Of a stretch of 64,000 nt of DNA, positions 17,859-26,722 are shown piece after piece (the first letter of the stretch is position 1; every line of letters starts with the position of its first letter). Made by a program: the position numbers and the translations under genes. The stretch lies in the NCBI RefSeq assembly GCF_014268495.2, contig NZ_CP077087.1, forward strand, positions 4,731,001 to 4,795,000. Reading direction: 5' to 3'. Under the pieces are notes generated by a model. That model did not search any database. It was not told the origin of the DNA and saw only the letters and a list, made by a program, of their open reading frames with translations. This DNA is from Pseudomonas monsensis (GTDB taxonomy: Bacteria; Pseudomonadota; Gammaproteobacteria; Pseudomonadales; Pseudomonadaceae).

Positions 17859-19685
17859 TCAAGGGCGCTGGATCTGCTGCAGGTGACCATAAAGCTTGGC
17901 ATACAGACCGCCGTCGGCAATCAACTGTTGATGATCGCCATCTTCGGCGACCTGACCACCATCGAACACCAGCACGCGATCAGCCTGCTTCACCGCTGAC
18001 AAACGATGGGCAATGATCAGCGTGGTGCGGCCATTGAGGAACCGCGCCATGGCCTGGTGAAGGTTGTATTCGGTGGCGGCGTCGAGGGCCGAGGTTGCTT
18101 CGTCGAGGATCACCACTTTCGGCTCGGCGAGGATCATCCGCGCGATAGCCAGACGCTGGCGCTGACCGCCGGACAGGCGCACGCCGGAGCGCCCGACGAT
18201 ACTGTCGAGGCCATCCGGCAAGGCGCGGATAGTCGCTTCGAGCTGAGCGATTTCCAGTGCCTGCCAACAGGCTTCGTCACTGCGGGTGCGGCCCATGGTC
18301 AGGTTGGCGCGTACCGTGTCGTTGAACAGCGCCGGGTGCTGCAGCACCACCGCGACGTTCTCCCTGATCAGCTCCAGACCGATTTCCTGCTGGGTCGAAC
18401 CACCGAAGCGGATGGTACCGGCCAACGGCGTGTACAACCCCAGCAGCAACTGCACGAGGGTACTTTTGCCACCGCCACTGGCACCGACGATCGCAACTTT
18501 CTCACCCGGGGCAATGGACAGGTTCATCTGATCCAGCACCAGCTCATCGCCATAACCGAAGCTCAGGCCCTGAACCTCGATGCCGACGGTTTCGCGACCC
18601 TTGAACGGATCGACACCGCCCGGATATTGCGGCTCATCGGCGCGCGCCAGCAGTTCGTTGATCCGCGCCAGCGCGCCGCCGGCGGCGTAGTAGGCGTATT
18701 GCAGATTGAGCAGTTGTTCGACCGGGCCGATCATGAACCACAGGTAACTGAACACCGCAAGCATCTGGCCGATCGACAGGTCGGAGAACAACACCGTGAG
18801 CATCGCCGCCGCACGGAAGATGTCGATGCCGAACTGGAACAGCAAACCGCTGGCACGGTTGGAAGCGTCGGTTTTCCACTGCGAATTGACCGCGTAGTTG
18901 CGCACCTCCTGCGCGCGCAGACCGAGGCGACCCAGAAAGTAACCCTGACGGTTGCCGGCGCGCACTTCCTGAATGGCATCGAGGGTTTCGCTCAACGCCT
19001 GGGTGAAACGCGAGGTGCTGTCGTTCTCGAGTTTCTTCAGGTGCTTGACCCGTTTGCCCAACTGCACCGTCGCGTAAATCACCAGCGGGTTGAACAGCAG
19101 GATCAATAGCGCGAGTTTCCAGTGCATCCACATCAGGATGCTCGCCGTGCCGACCAGGGTCAGCATCGCCACCAGAAAGCGGCTGAGGGTTTCGCCGACG
19201 AACTTGTCGAGGGTGTCCAGATCGGTGACCAGGTGCGTGGTCACTGTGCCGCTGCCGAGGCTCTCGTATTCGCCGAGGGAAATACGCTTGAGGCGTTCGA
19301 TCAGGCGCACGCGGATTCGATAAACAATGTCCTTGGCCAGTCGCGCAAACAACCGCGACTGCAACACGCCAAAACACAGGGCACTGCAGCGCAGGGTCAG
19401 CGTGACTACCAGCATCAGGCCGATATAACCCGCCGCTTGTTGCCACATACCCGGCAGTACGTGGTTCATGACTTTCAGTGCGGCATCGCCGTGACCGAGC
19501 AACACCTCATCCACCAGCAACGGCAGCAGCAACGGAATCGGCACGCTGCACAGCGTTGCCAGCACGGCGACGCCATTGGCGATCCACAAGGATTTTTTGT
19601 GATGAAGTGCCAGTCGCCGGACTTCTGCCCAGCTCAGCCGGTCGACACGCTTTACGGCTGACGTGTCATCGGCCAGGTCAGGCAC
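17859..19685 (-). CDS. ABC transporter, fused permease and ATP-binding protein
   Basis: A 608-residue half-transporter of the exporter (MsbA/MDR-like) type. The N-terminal 330 residues are a six-helix membrane domain; the nucleotide-binding domain has Walker A GASGGGKST, signature LSGGQRQRL, Walker B VVILDEATSALD and the H-loop IIAHRLS. It should work as a homodimer. Cargo unknown. GTG at 19685 gives MPDLADDTSAVKRVDRLSW and overlaps the dsbA-like stop by a few bases, so the two are coupled; the frame upstream of it only overlaps that gene. Confidence 0.9.
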   Translation of the reverse strand: MPDLADDTSAVKRVDRLSWAEVRRLALHHKKSLWIANGVAVLATLCSVPIPLLLPLLVDEVLLGHGDAALKVMNHVLPGMWQQAAGYIGLMLVVTLTLRCSALCFGVLQSRLFARLAKDIVYRIRVRLIERLKRISLGEYESLGSGTVTTHLVTDLDTLDKFVGETLSRFLVAMLTLVGTASILMWMHWKLALLILLFNPLVIYATVQLGKRVKHLKKLENDSTSRFTQALSETLDAIQEVRAGNRQGYFLGRLGLRAQEVRNYAVNSQWKTDASNRASGLLFQFGIDIFRAAAMLTVLFSDLSIGQMLAVFSYLWFMIGPVEQLLNLQYAYYAAGGALARINELLARADEPQYPGGVDPFKGRETVGIEVQGLSFGYGDELVLDQMNLSIAPGEKVAIVGASGGGKSTLVQLLLGLYTPLAGTIRFGGSTQQEIGLELIRENVAVVLQHPALFNDTVRANLTMGRTRSDEACWQALEIAQLEATIRALPDGLDSIVGRSGVRLSGGQRQRLAIARMILAEPKVVILDEATSALDAATEYNLHQAMARFLNGRTTLIIAHRLSAVKQADRVLVFDGGQVAEDGDHQQLIADGGLYAKLYGHLQQIQRP

Positions 19686-20313
19686 AGGCTGCGCGCTCCA
19701 GCCAGCGGCCGAGCAACGGCGACAGCTCGCTGAGCGGTTGATAGCCATTGGTCAGCAACGCCAGTTGGCCATTGCGTTCGGCGAGCAGGGTCGGGAAACC
19801 GGCGATGCCCAGATCCTGCACCCAGTTGAAATCCGCCAGAGTGGCTTCGTGCTGTTCGGCGCGGTCAAAGTGTTCGGCAAATTCGATGCGCGGTACGCCC
19901 GCCTGTTCGGCCAGATCGACCAACACGCTGGCCTGGGTGACATCGCGACCTTCAGCGTAAAACGCGTGTTGAATCAGGCCGAGCAAGGTCCACGCGCAAT
20001 CCGGTGCCAGGCTGCGCGCCGTGACGATCGCGCGGCAGGCAGGCTCGGTGTCGTAGACAAATCCGTCCGGCAATGCGCCGTCGAACTTGAATGGCTGACC
20101 GGTCGCCTCGGTGACCGCTTGCCAGTGTTCGAGAATGTAGCGCCGAGTGGTCGGCTCCAGTGCCGCACCGCTGCCGGTGCGCAAGCCGCCAACCACCAAG
20201 TGCAACTCCACCCCGGCGGCCTGCGCCTGCTCGACCAGTGCCTTGGCCACCGGAGCGAACCCCCAGCACCAGGAACACATCGGATCCATCACATAGAGCA
20301 GGCGCGCAGACAT
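19678..20313 (-). CDS. DsbA/FrnE-family thioredoxin-like oxidoreductase
   Basis: A 211-residue protein of the DsbA superfamily with active-site CSWC in YVMDPMCSWCWGFAPVAKAL close to the N-terminus and the cis-proline region GIAGFPTLL. There is no signal peptide, so it is a cytoplasmic FrnE-like member rather than periplasmic DsbA. It sits between trhO (2 bp gap) and the ABC exporter (overlap), which makes a tight trhO-dsbA-abc unit. Substrate unknown. Confidence 0.87.
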   Translation of the reverse strand: MSARLLYVMDPMCSWCWGFAPVAKALVEQAQAAGVELHLVVGGLRTGSGAALEPTTRRYILEHWQAVTEATGQPFKFDGALPDGFVYDTEPACRAIVTARSLAPDCAWTLLGLIQHAFYAEGRDVTQASVLVDLAEQAGVPRIEFAEHFDRAEQHEATLADFNWVQDLGIAGFPTLLAERNGQLALLTNGYQPLSELSPLLGRWLERAACA

Positions 20314-20315
20314 GA

Positions 20316-21257
20316 TTAAGCCTCGGTAGATGCTTGCTTATAGTTGTAGCCGATCGGGTGCGGCTGGTTGCGCGCCTTGGCCAGTTCGATCTGTTTTTGC
20401 CGATCGATTGCGCTGCGGCGGGTTTTCTCGCTCAGCTTGTCCCAGCAATGCGGGCAACTGATGCCGGCCACGTAGTGCTCGGAAGCGCGATCTTCAACGC
20501 TGACCGGTGTGCGGCAGGCATGACATTGATCGTAGTCGCCTTCGCTGAGGTCGTGACGCACGGTCACGCGGTTGTCGAACACGAAGCAGTCGCCCTGCCA
20601 CTTGGTTTCTTCCTGCGGCACCTCTTCGAGGTACTTCAGGATACCGCCCTTGAGGTGGTAGACCTCTTCGAAGCCCTCGCCCAGCATGTAGCTCGAGGCC
20701 TTCTCGCAGCGGATACCGCCGGTGCAGAACATCGCGACCTTCTTGTGCACGGCCGGGTCGAAGTGTTCTTTGATGTAGTCGGGGAATTCGCGAAAACTGG
20801 TGGTTTTCGGATCAATGGCGCCTTCAAAGGTGCCGATCGACACTTCGTAGTCGTTGCGGGTGTCGATCAGCAGCACTTCCGGGTCGCTGATCAGGGCGTT
20901 CCAGTCTTGCGGCTCGACGTAGGTGCCGACCTTTTTGTTCGGATCCACGCCTTCGACGCCGAGGGTGACGATCTCTTTCTTCAGTTTGACCTTGGTACGG
21001 TAGAACGGCTGCTCGTTGCAGTACGACTCTTTGTGGTCGATGTCGATCATGCGCGGGTCGTTCTTCAGCCAGGCGAGCAGGCCATCAATGCCTTCGCGGC
21101 TGCCGGACACCGTGCCGTTGATGCCTTCTTCGGCGATCAGCAGAGTGCCTTTGATACCGTTGTCGACCATCGCTTGCAGCAGGGGCTCGCGCAGGTTGAC
21201 GTAATCTTCGAGGGTGACGAACTTATACAGTGCCGCCACGACAATCGGTTGTGTCAT
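20316..21257 (-). CDS. trhO: tRNA uridine-34 hydroxylase TrhO (rhodanese-like)
   Basis: A 313-residue YceA/TrhO protein, oxygen-dependent in forming 5-hydroxyuridine at the tRNA wobble position, a step toward cmo5U and mcmo5U. The N-terminal domain is typical (GTLLIAEEGINGTVSGSREG). The rhodanese domain has VAMFCTGGIRCEKASSYML with the conserved cysteine, followed by GFEEVYHLKGGILKYLEE. A C-terminal cysteine-rich stretch (CHACRTPVS and CPHCWDKL) looks zinc-binding. A GGAGAA ribosome site precedes the ATG. Confidence 0.94.
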   Translation of the reverse strand: MTQPIVVAALYKFVTLEDYVNLREPLLQAMVDNGIKGTLLIAEEGINGTVSGSREGIDGLLAWLKNDPRMIDIDHKESYCNEQPFYRTKVKLKKEIVTLGVEGVDPNKKVGTYVEPQDWNALISDPEVLLIDTRNDYEVSIGTFEGAIDPKTTSFREFPDYIKEHFDPAVHKKVAMFCTGGIRCEKASSYMLGEGFEEVYHLKGGILKYLEEVPQEETKWQGDCFVFDNRVTVRHDLSEGDYDQCHACRTPVSVEDRASEHYVAGISCPHCWDKLSEKTRRSAIDRQKQIELAKARNQPHPIGYNYKQASTEA

Positions 21258-21303
21258 GGGTATTTCTCCAGGTGGCTACCCTCGCAAAGGGTGAACCGGA
21301 TTC

Positions 21304-21334
21304 AAAAAAAAACGCGCCGGTTGAACGGCGCGTT
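21304..21334 (-). terminator. Terminator for bolA transcript
   Basis: On minus, a 9-bp stem AACGCGCCG/CGGCGCGTT with a six-base loop is followed by a run of Ts (As at 21304-21312 on plus). It lies between bolA and trhO and should separate their transcription. Confidence 0.85.
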
Positions 21335-21345
21335 GCGGATTCTAG

Positions 21346-21438
21346 CAAAAAAGCAGCTTCAAGCGGCGAGCTTCAAGCGACAAGCTGACAGCGCAGTGCT
21401 TTAACTTGCGGCTTGGAGCTCAAAGCTTGCAGCTGCTT
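21346..21438. repeat. Short imperfect repeats (AGCTTCAAGC type) between bolA and trhO
   Basis: About 90 bp contain several related units such as AGCTTCAAGC, GCGAGCTTCAAGCGACAAGC and GCTTGCAGCTGC in both orientations. Similar AAGCTGCAAGCTTCAAGC stretches are common between genes in fluorescent Pseudomonas. It fills the gap between the bolA stop and its terminator. Confidence 0.6.
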
Positions 21439-21735
21439 TTAGTGCCCTCCTCCTGCACAGGTTGGCGACGCCGGAGCGGCGCCCACCTCTGCCCATTCCT
21501 GCGGGGTGTAGGTGTGCAGCGCCAACGCATGGAACTCGCCCATCAGCTCGCCGAGCGTGCCGTAGACTTTCTGGTGGCGCTTGACCCGGTTCAGGCCTTC
21601 GAACTGCGCGCTGACCACCACTGCCTTGAAGTGAGTCTGTAACCCGCGACTGTGCATGTGGCTTTCATCCAGCACCTGCAGATGTTCAGGCTGAAGCAGG
21701 CCCAGCGTCGATTCGATGCGTTGTTGCATGGTCAT
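21439..21735 (-). CDS. bolA: BolA family protein
   Basis: A 98-residue BolA-like protein with the family segment LDESHMHSRGLQTHFKAVVVSAQFEGLNRVKRHQKVYGTL, quoted here only in parts: HMHSRG and RVKRHQKVY carry the signature. BolA proteins partner monothiol glutaredoxins in iron-sulfur handling and affect stress morphology. ATG 21735 is preferred over a second Met three bases upstream. It has a Cys/Gly/His C-terminal tail (PTCAGGGH). It lies 12 bp from the DUF2059 gene, so they are likely one transcript. Confidence 0.9.
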   Translation of the reverse strand: MTMQQRIESTLGLLQPEHLQVLDESHMHSRGLQTHFKAVVVSAQFEGLNRVKRHQKVYGTLGELMGEFHALALHTYTPQEWAEVGAAPASPTCAGGGH

Positions 21736-21747
21736 CACGAACTCCGC

Positions 21748-22266
21748 TTACTTCTTCTTGGCCGGCGCAGCGCCTTTCGGTGCCAGCTCGTTGGTCATGT
21801 CGTCGAGCAGCTTGTTGACGACCGGCACGGCGCTTTCCAGTTTGGCTTGAGTCATCTGGGCCGATTGCTGGGTCAGCTGCGGCATTTTTTCCAGAACCTT
21901 CTTGCCCAGTGGCGACTGGTAGAACGCAACCAGGTCTTTCAACTCGGACTCGCTGAAGTTGCTGGTGTAGAGCTTGACCATGTCAGGCTTGAGCTTGTTC
22001 CAGCCGATGGCCTGGTCCAGGGCGGCGTTGGCCTTGGCCTGGTAGGTTTCCAGTACGGCTTTCTTCGACTCCGGGGCTTTGGTCTGTTCAAAGCGCTGGG
22101 CGAACATTTGCTGCACTTGCATGTACACCGGAGTACCCAGTTTGTCAGCGTGCGCCAGGGTCAGGAAAGCTTCGGCACTGGCGTTGTGGCTGGCGGTATC
22201 GGCAAGCACCTGGCCGCTGGCGCAAACCAGTGCAACCGCGGTACAGATGGCACGAAGACGAGTCAT
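21748..22266 (-). CDS. Periplasmic DUF2059 family protein
   Basis: A 172-residue protein with a Sec signal peptide (MTRLRAICTAVALVCASGQVLA). The mature part is helical, with the DUF2059 pattern YTSNFSESELKDLVAFYQS and PLGKKVLEKMP. Function unknown. ATG 22266 has GGAAA 5 bp upstream. The protein ends in a lysine-rich tail (APAKKK). The gene precedes bolA and is divergent from fumC. Confidence 0.85.
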   Translation of the reverse strand: MTRLRAICTAVALVCASGQVLADTASHNASAEAFLTLAHADKLGTPVYMQVQQMFAQRFEQTKAPESKKAVLETYQAKANAALDQAIGWNKLKPDMVKLYTSNFSESELKDLVAFYQSPLGKKVLEKMPQLTQQSAQMTQAKLESAVPVVNKLLDDMTNELAPKGAAPAKKK

Positions 22267-22459
22267 CGAGTTTCCTTTTCTAACAGGCGAGGTCAAACCC
22301 CAAGGGCGCCCATTCTGCGCCTAAAAAACGCTGTGGCTCAACCCCCGCCCCTTGCCGCGCTTGATTGACCGGGTTTTACCGGTCAACAATCGCCCCGATG
22401 GAACCACCTGGGCCTGACCGGGCCTAAACTGCGCAAACAGACCAACAGGAGTGTGCACG

Positions 22460-23854
22460 ATGAGCCGTATCGAAACCGACAGCCTGGGCCAGATCGAAGT
22501 CCCGGACGACGCCTACTGGGGTGCTCAGACGCAACGCTCGCTGATCAACTTCGCCATTGGTCAGGAACGCATGCCGCTGCCGGTCCTGCACGCCCTTGCC
22601 CTGATCAAGAAAGCCGCCGCCCGGGTCAACAATCGCAACGGCGACCTGCCCGCCGACATCGCCCGCCTGATCGAACAGGCTGCCGACGAAGTGCTCGACG
22701 GCCAGCACGACGACCAGTTCCCGCTGGTGGTCTGGCAGACCGGCAGCGGCACCCAGAGCAACATGAACGTCAACGAAGTGATCGCCGGTCGCGCCAACGA
22801 ACTGGCCGGCAACCCGCGCGGCGGCAAGACGCCGGTGCACCCGAACGATCACGTCAACCGCTCGCAAAGCTCCAACGACTGTTTCCCCACCGCCATGAGC
22901 ATCGCCACCGCGCAAGCGGTGCAAGAGCAACTGCTGCCGGCGATTGCCGAGCTGTCCGGCGGCCTGGCGGAACTCGCCGCACGCCACATGAAACTGGTGA
23001 AAACCGGCCGTACACACATGATGGACGCCACACCGATCACCTTCGGTCAGGAACTGTCCGGCTTCATCGCGCAACTGGATTACGCCGAACGGGCGATTCG
23101 CGCAGCGCTGCCGGCGGTGTGTGAACTGGCGCAGGGCGGCACGGCGGTCGGTACCGGGTTGAATTCGCCACACGGCTTCGGCGAGGCGATTGCCGCAGAG
23201 CTCGCCGCGCTGTCCGGCCTGCCCTTCGTCACCGCACCGAACAAGTTCGCGGCACTGGCCGGCCATGAACCGCTGACCAACCTGTCGGGCGCGCTGAAAA
23301 CCCTCGCCGTCGCGCTGATGAAAATCGCCAACGACCTGCGTCTGCTCGGTTCCGGCCCACGCGCAGGGTTTGCCGAAGTGAAGCTGCCGGCGAACGAGCC
23401 GGGCAGCTCGATCATGCCGGGCAAGGTCAATCCGACCCAGTGCGAAGCGCTGTCGATGCTGGCGTGTCAGGTGTTGGGCAATGACGTGACGATCGGCATC
23501 GCCGCGAGCCAGGGTCACTTGCAGTTGAACGTGTTCAAACCGGTGATCATCCATAACGTGCTGCAATCGATCCGCTTGCTCGCCGATGGTTGCAGCAACT
23601 TCCAGCAGCACTGCATCGCCGGGCTTGAGCCGGATGCCGACGTCATGGCCAGACACCTGGAGCGCGGGCTGATGCTGGTGACGGCGCTGAACCCGCACAT
23701 CGGTTACGACAAGTCGGCGGAAATCGCCAAGAAGGCTTACAGCGAAGGCCTGACCTTGCGTGAGGCGGCGCTGCAACTGGGGTATCTGAGCGATGAACAG
23801 TTCGATGCCTGGGTGCGGCCGGAGAACATGATCGAGGCTGGCGCCAAGGGCTGA
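22460..23854 (+). CDS. fumC: Class II fumarate hydratase FumC
   Basis: A 464-residue iron-independent fumarase interconverting fumarate and malate. Signature GSSIMPGKVNP is intact, along with TGSGTQSNMNVNEVIAGRA, HPNDHVNRSQSSND and the TGRTHMMDATP substrate site. ATG 22460 has AGGAG 8 bp upstream. This gene is beside bolA, trhO and rbdA, not in the sodA-fagA iron-starvation cluster, so it is the fumC2-type paralogue. Confidence 0.95.
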   Translation: MSRIETDSLGQIEVPDDAYWGAQTQRSLINFAIGQERMPLPVLHALALIKKAAARVNNRNGDLPADIARLIEQAADEVLDGQHDDQFPLVVWQTGSGTQSNMNVNEVIAGRANELAGNPRGGKTPVHPNDHVNRSQSSNDCFPTAMSIATAQAVQEQLLPAIAELSGGLAELAARHMKLVKTGRTHMMDATPITFGQELSGFIAQLDYAERAIRAALPAVCELAQGGTAVGTGLNSPHGFGEAIAAELAALSGLPFVTAPNKFAALAGHEPLTNLSGALKTLAVALMKIANDLRLLGSGPRAGFAEVKLPANEPGSSIMPGKVNPTQCEALSMLACQVLGNDVTIGIAASQGHLQLNVFKPVIIHNVLQSIRLLADGCSNFQQHCIAGLEPDADVMARHLERGLMLVTALNPHIGYDKSAEIAKKAYSEGLTLREAALQLGYLSDEQFDAWVRPENMIEAGAKG

Positions 23855-23877
23855 TTTTGTAGCATTGCTTAATAAGT

Positions 23878-23947
23878 CATCGCGAGCAGGCTCACTGCTA
23901 CAGGGGGGATGCGTTCCCCCCTGTAGCAGTGAGCCTGCTCGAGATGG
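23878..23947. repeat. Near-perfect REP hairpin between fumC and an EamA gene
   Basis: Inverted GCGAGCAGGCTCACTGCTAC arms flank a GGGGGG/CCCCCC inner stem, so the entire 70 bp folds as one long hairpin. It lies between two convergent genes and could end transcription from both sides. Confidence 0.88.
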
Positions 23948-23958
23948 CCCTGACGCGG

Positions 23959-24918
23959 TTAGCCTGCTGCCATCTTCATCCGCCGCGCCTTGAGTCCGGC
24001 AATCAACGACGGCCCCAACGCTACCAGCGCCGAGCCCAGCACCACCAGCACCGCCCCGCCATAGCCCAGACCATTGATCTGCTCGGCATGCACATACTCC
24101 GGCCATATCCACGCCGCCAGCGCCACCGCACCAAAGGTTACCAATGGCGTGATCGCCAGCGTGGCACTGACCCGCGACGCTTCCCAATGCGCCAGCGCCT
24201 CGGCAAATGCGCCATAGGCAATCAGCGTGTTCATGCAGCACGCCAGCAGCAGCCAGCCCTGCAACGGGCTCAGCGCCAGCGCCTCCAGCGGATGCACCCA
24301 GGGTGTCAGCAACAGCGCGCAGAACAGGTAGATCACCATCATCACCTGCAACGAATTCCACACCGTCAGCAACTGCTTCTGACCCAGCGCATAGAACGTC
24401 CAGACCGTCGAGGCCGACAGCACCAGCAACACGCCGGCGGTGTAGTCCGACAATGAGGTGAGCAATTCAGCCAGACGTTGATTGAAGAACAGCACAAACC
24501 CGATCAGCAGCACCGCCAGCCCGATCCCCTGGCCAATGCTGAAACGCTCCTTGAACACAAACAGGCTGGCGATCAGCAACATGATCGGGCCCATCTGCAC
24601 CACCAGTTGCGCGGTGCCGGGGCTGAGCAGATTCAGGCCCATCAGGTACAGCACGTAATTGCCCACCAACCCGAGCACCGCCATCAGCACCAGCCAACCG
24701 CCTCTGGGCCCCAGCACTTTACGGCTCGGCAGACGCTTGACCGAGGCCAGATAAATGAACAGGCAGCCGCCCGAGACCATCAGGCGAAACCAGGTCACCG
24801 TGATCGGGTCCATCACCTGCAATACCTGCTTGAGTTTGATCGGCAAAATGCCCCACAAAAACGCGGTCAGCAGCGCCAGGAACAGACCGTAAACCCAGCG
24901 ACCGGATGAAATGTGCAT
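23959..24918 (-). CDS. EamA/DMT-family inner-membrane transporter
   Basis: A 319-residue protein with ten predicted hydrophobic segments in two homologous EamA halves; for example ALLTAFLWGILPIKLKQVL in the first and LLVLSASTVWTFYALGQKQL in the second. It is like RarD-type permeases in its opening LTAFLWGILPI. Substrate unknown. ATG 24918 (MHISSGRWVYGL) is chosen over an in-frame Met eight codons upstream, because the membrane helix starts just after it. Confidence 0.88.
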   Translation of the reverse strand: MHISSGRWVYGLFLALLTAFLWGILPIKLKQVLQVMDPITVTWFRLMVSGGCLFIYLASVKRLPSRKVLGPRGGWLVLMAVLGLVGNYVLYLMGLNLLSPGTAQLVVQMGPIMLLIASLFVFKERFSIGQGIGLAVLLIGFVLFFNQRLAELLTSLSDYTAGVLLVLSASTVWTFYALGQKQLLTVWNSLQVMMVIYLFCALLLTPWVHPLEALALSPLQGWLLLACCMNTLIAYGAFAEALAHWEASRVSATLAITPLVTFGAVALAAWIWPEYVHAEQINGLGYGGAVLVVLGSALVALGPSLIAGLKARRMKMAAG

Positions 24919-25129
24919 GCGAACCCCAATGCCTGCTGACAAGAGCGGTCATTCTAGGCCCGCATGCAGGCGCAACACAGGGACAGTTCAGGCCAGGCCG
25001 CGAATGAAACTGTGCAGGTCGCAGCATTAAATTGACGGATTGCCGTTGATCGTCTGGCCAGGCGCGCCAAGTGCTTCAGGCATAAGCTCATGGGATGCAT
25101 TCACTGACTTCATACCAAGGAGGCCGATC

Positions 25130-25333
25130 ATGTACGGTATGCGCGCTCAGGACAGCGCCCCCGCGACGCATTTTCGCAGTGAGCGGTTGTGTCGGGTCAA
25201 TGGCGAGCTGTTCTTCAGCACTCGGGAAAATACCCTGGAGGGGCCGTTTGCCAGTGCGCAAAAGGCTGAGCTGGAAATAAAGGCGTATATCGCGCGGATG
25301 CAGGTTGTGGATTCCAATCGGTCACCGGATTGA
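25130..25333 (+). CDS. Small conserved Pseudomonas protein (DUF6316-like)
   Basis: A 67-residue protein: MYGMRAQDSAPATHFRSER, then RVNGELFFSTREN and an amphipathic C-terminus. I recall similar small Pseudomonas proteins under DUF6316; no function is known. The ribosome site is ideal, AAGGAGG with 6 bp to the ATG, which strongly favours real translation. It is a single-gene unit between the EamA gene and a REP pair. Confidence 0.8.
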   Translation: MYGMRAQDSAPATHFRSERLCRVNGELFFSTRENTLEGPFASAQKAELEIKAYIARMQVVDSNRSPD

Positions 25334-25336
25334 TTC

Positions 25337-25407
25337 AATCGCGAGCAGGCTCACTCCTACAGGGAACATATTCCAAAATGTAGGCGTGAGCCTGCTCGCG
25401 ATAGCAA
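25337..25407. repeat. Inverted REP pair (GAGCAGGCTCACTCC type)
   Basis: ATCGCGAGCAGGCTCAC and its complement flank about 30 bp, between the small gene at 25130 and the convergent thiolase gene. Confidence 0.87.
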
Positions 25408-25435
25408 TCTATCAGCCAACAACTTTCTTCCTGAT

Positions 25436-26620
25436 TCAGCGCACCGCCTCAAACAACCCCGCCGCCCCCATCCCGCCGCCCACACACATGGTGACGATGC
25501 CGTAACGCAGATGACGCCGCTGCAACTCGCGCACCAGATGCCCGACCTGCCGCGACCCGGTCATGCCGAACGGGTGGCCGATGGAAATCGAGCCGCCATT
25601 GACGTTGTACTTCTCGTTATCAATCTCCAGCCGATCGCGGCTGTACAGGCACTGCGACGCGAACGCCTCGTTCAGCTCCCACAAATCAATGTCCGCCACC
25701 TGCAAGCCCTTGGCCTTGAGCAGTTTCGGCACCGAAAACACCGGGCCGATGCCCATCTCGTCAGGCTCACAACCGGCGACGGTGAAGCCGCGGAAAAACG
25801 CTTTCGGCTTCAGTCCCAGTTGCAGAGCTTTTTCCAGGCTCATCACCAGCGTCATCGAGGCCCCGTCGGACAGTTGCGAGGAGTTCCCCGCGGTCACCGA
25901 ACCGTCCTCGGCAAACACCGGTTTGAGCCCCGCCAGACTTTCATAAGTGGTGTCAGGGCGGTTGCAGTCATCGCGCTCGACGACACCGTCGAGTACCTGC
26001 ACTTCACCGCTGGTTTTGTCCTCGACCCGATACTTCACGGCCATCGGTACGATTTCGTCATCGAACAACCCCGCAGCCTGCGCCTGTGCCGTGCGAATCT
26101 GACTTTGCAGTGAATAGCGATCCTGGTCCTCGCGGCTCACGCCATAACGGCGCGCCACCACTTCGGCCGTCTGGCCCATCGTGTAATAGATACCCGGCGT
26201 CTGCTGTTGAAGCAGCGGGTTGATCAGGTGATCAGTGTTGACGCTTTTCAGGGTCAGGCTGATCGACTCGACGCCGCCGGCGACGATGATATCGCTGCAA
26301 CCCGAGGCAATCTGGTTGGCGGCAATGGCGATCGCCTGCAAACCCGAGGAACAAAAACGATTGAGGGTCATGCCGGCCACGTGGGTGCCCAGGCGCGAGA
26401 GCACTGCCACGTTGCGGCCGATGTTGTAGCCCTGCGCACCTTCATTGGAACCGGCGCCGACGATGCAGTCCTCGACGCTGGCCGGGTCGATGTCATTGCG
26501 TGTCAGCAGCGCGTTGACGCAATGGGCCGCCATGTCATCGGGGCGGGTCTGGTTGAACTTGCCGCGAAAGGACTTGGCCAGGCCGGTCCGCACGCTGTCG
26601 ACGATCACCACTTCACGCAT
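25436..26620 (-). CDS. Thiolase family acetyl-CoA C-acyltransferase
   Basis: A 394-residue thiolase. Catalytic Cys is in TLNRFCSSGLQAIAIAAN, the conserved His in GHPFGMTGSRQVGHL and the second Cys in TMCVGGGMGAAGLFE. It either cleaves 3-ketoacyl-CoA in beta-oxidation or condenses acetyl-CoA. No fadB-like partner lies beside it, so the exact chain length is open. ATG 26620 (MREVVIVDSVRTGLAKSF) has GAGG about 6 bp upstream and matches the family start; the frame is open 25 codons further. Confidence 0.92.
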   Translation of the reverse strand: MREVVIVDSVRTGLAKSFRGKFNQTRPDDMAAHCVNALLTRNDIDPASVEDCIVGAGSNEGAQGYNIGRNVAVLSRLGTHVAGMTLNRFCSSGLQAIAIAANQIASGCSDIIVAGGVESISLTLKSVNTDHLINPLLQQQTPGIYYTMGQTAEVVARRYGVSREDQDRYSLQSQIRTAQAQAAGLFDDEIVPMAVKYRVEDKTSGEVQVLDGVVERDDCNRPDTTYESLAGLKPVFAEDGSVTAGNSSQLSDGASMTLVMSLEKALQLGLKPKAFFRGFTVAGCEPDEMGIGPVFSVPKLLKAKGLQVADIDLWELNEAFASQCLYSRDRLEIDNEKYNVNGGSISIGHPFGMTGSRQVGHLVRELQRRHLRYGIVTMCVGGGMGAAGLFEAVR

Positions 26621-26722
26621 GGCATACCTCATTGTTGTTGTCGGTTGAGAGTGGACCGAGCATAAGTCCACCTCATCGCCGACCGCGACAATCATTCACC
26701 CCGCGTATGCGTGCCCATCGGT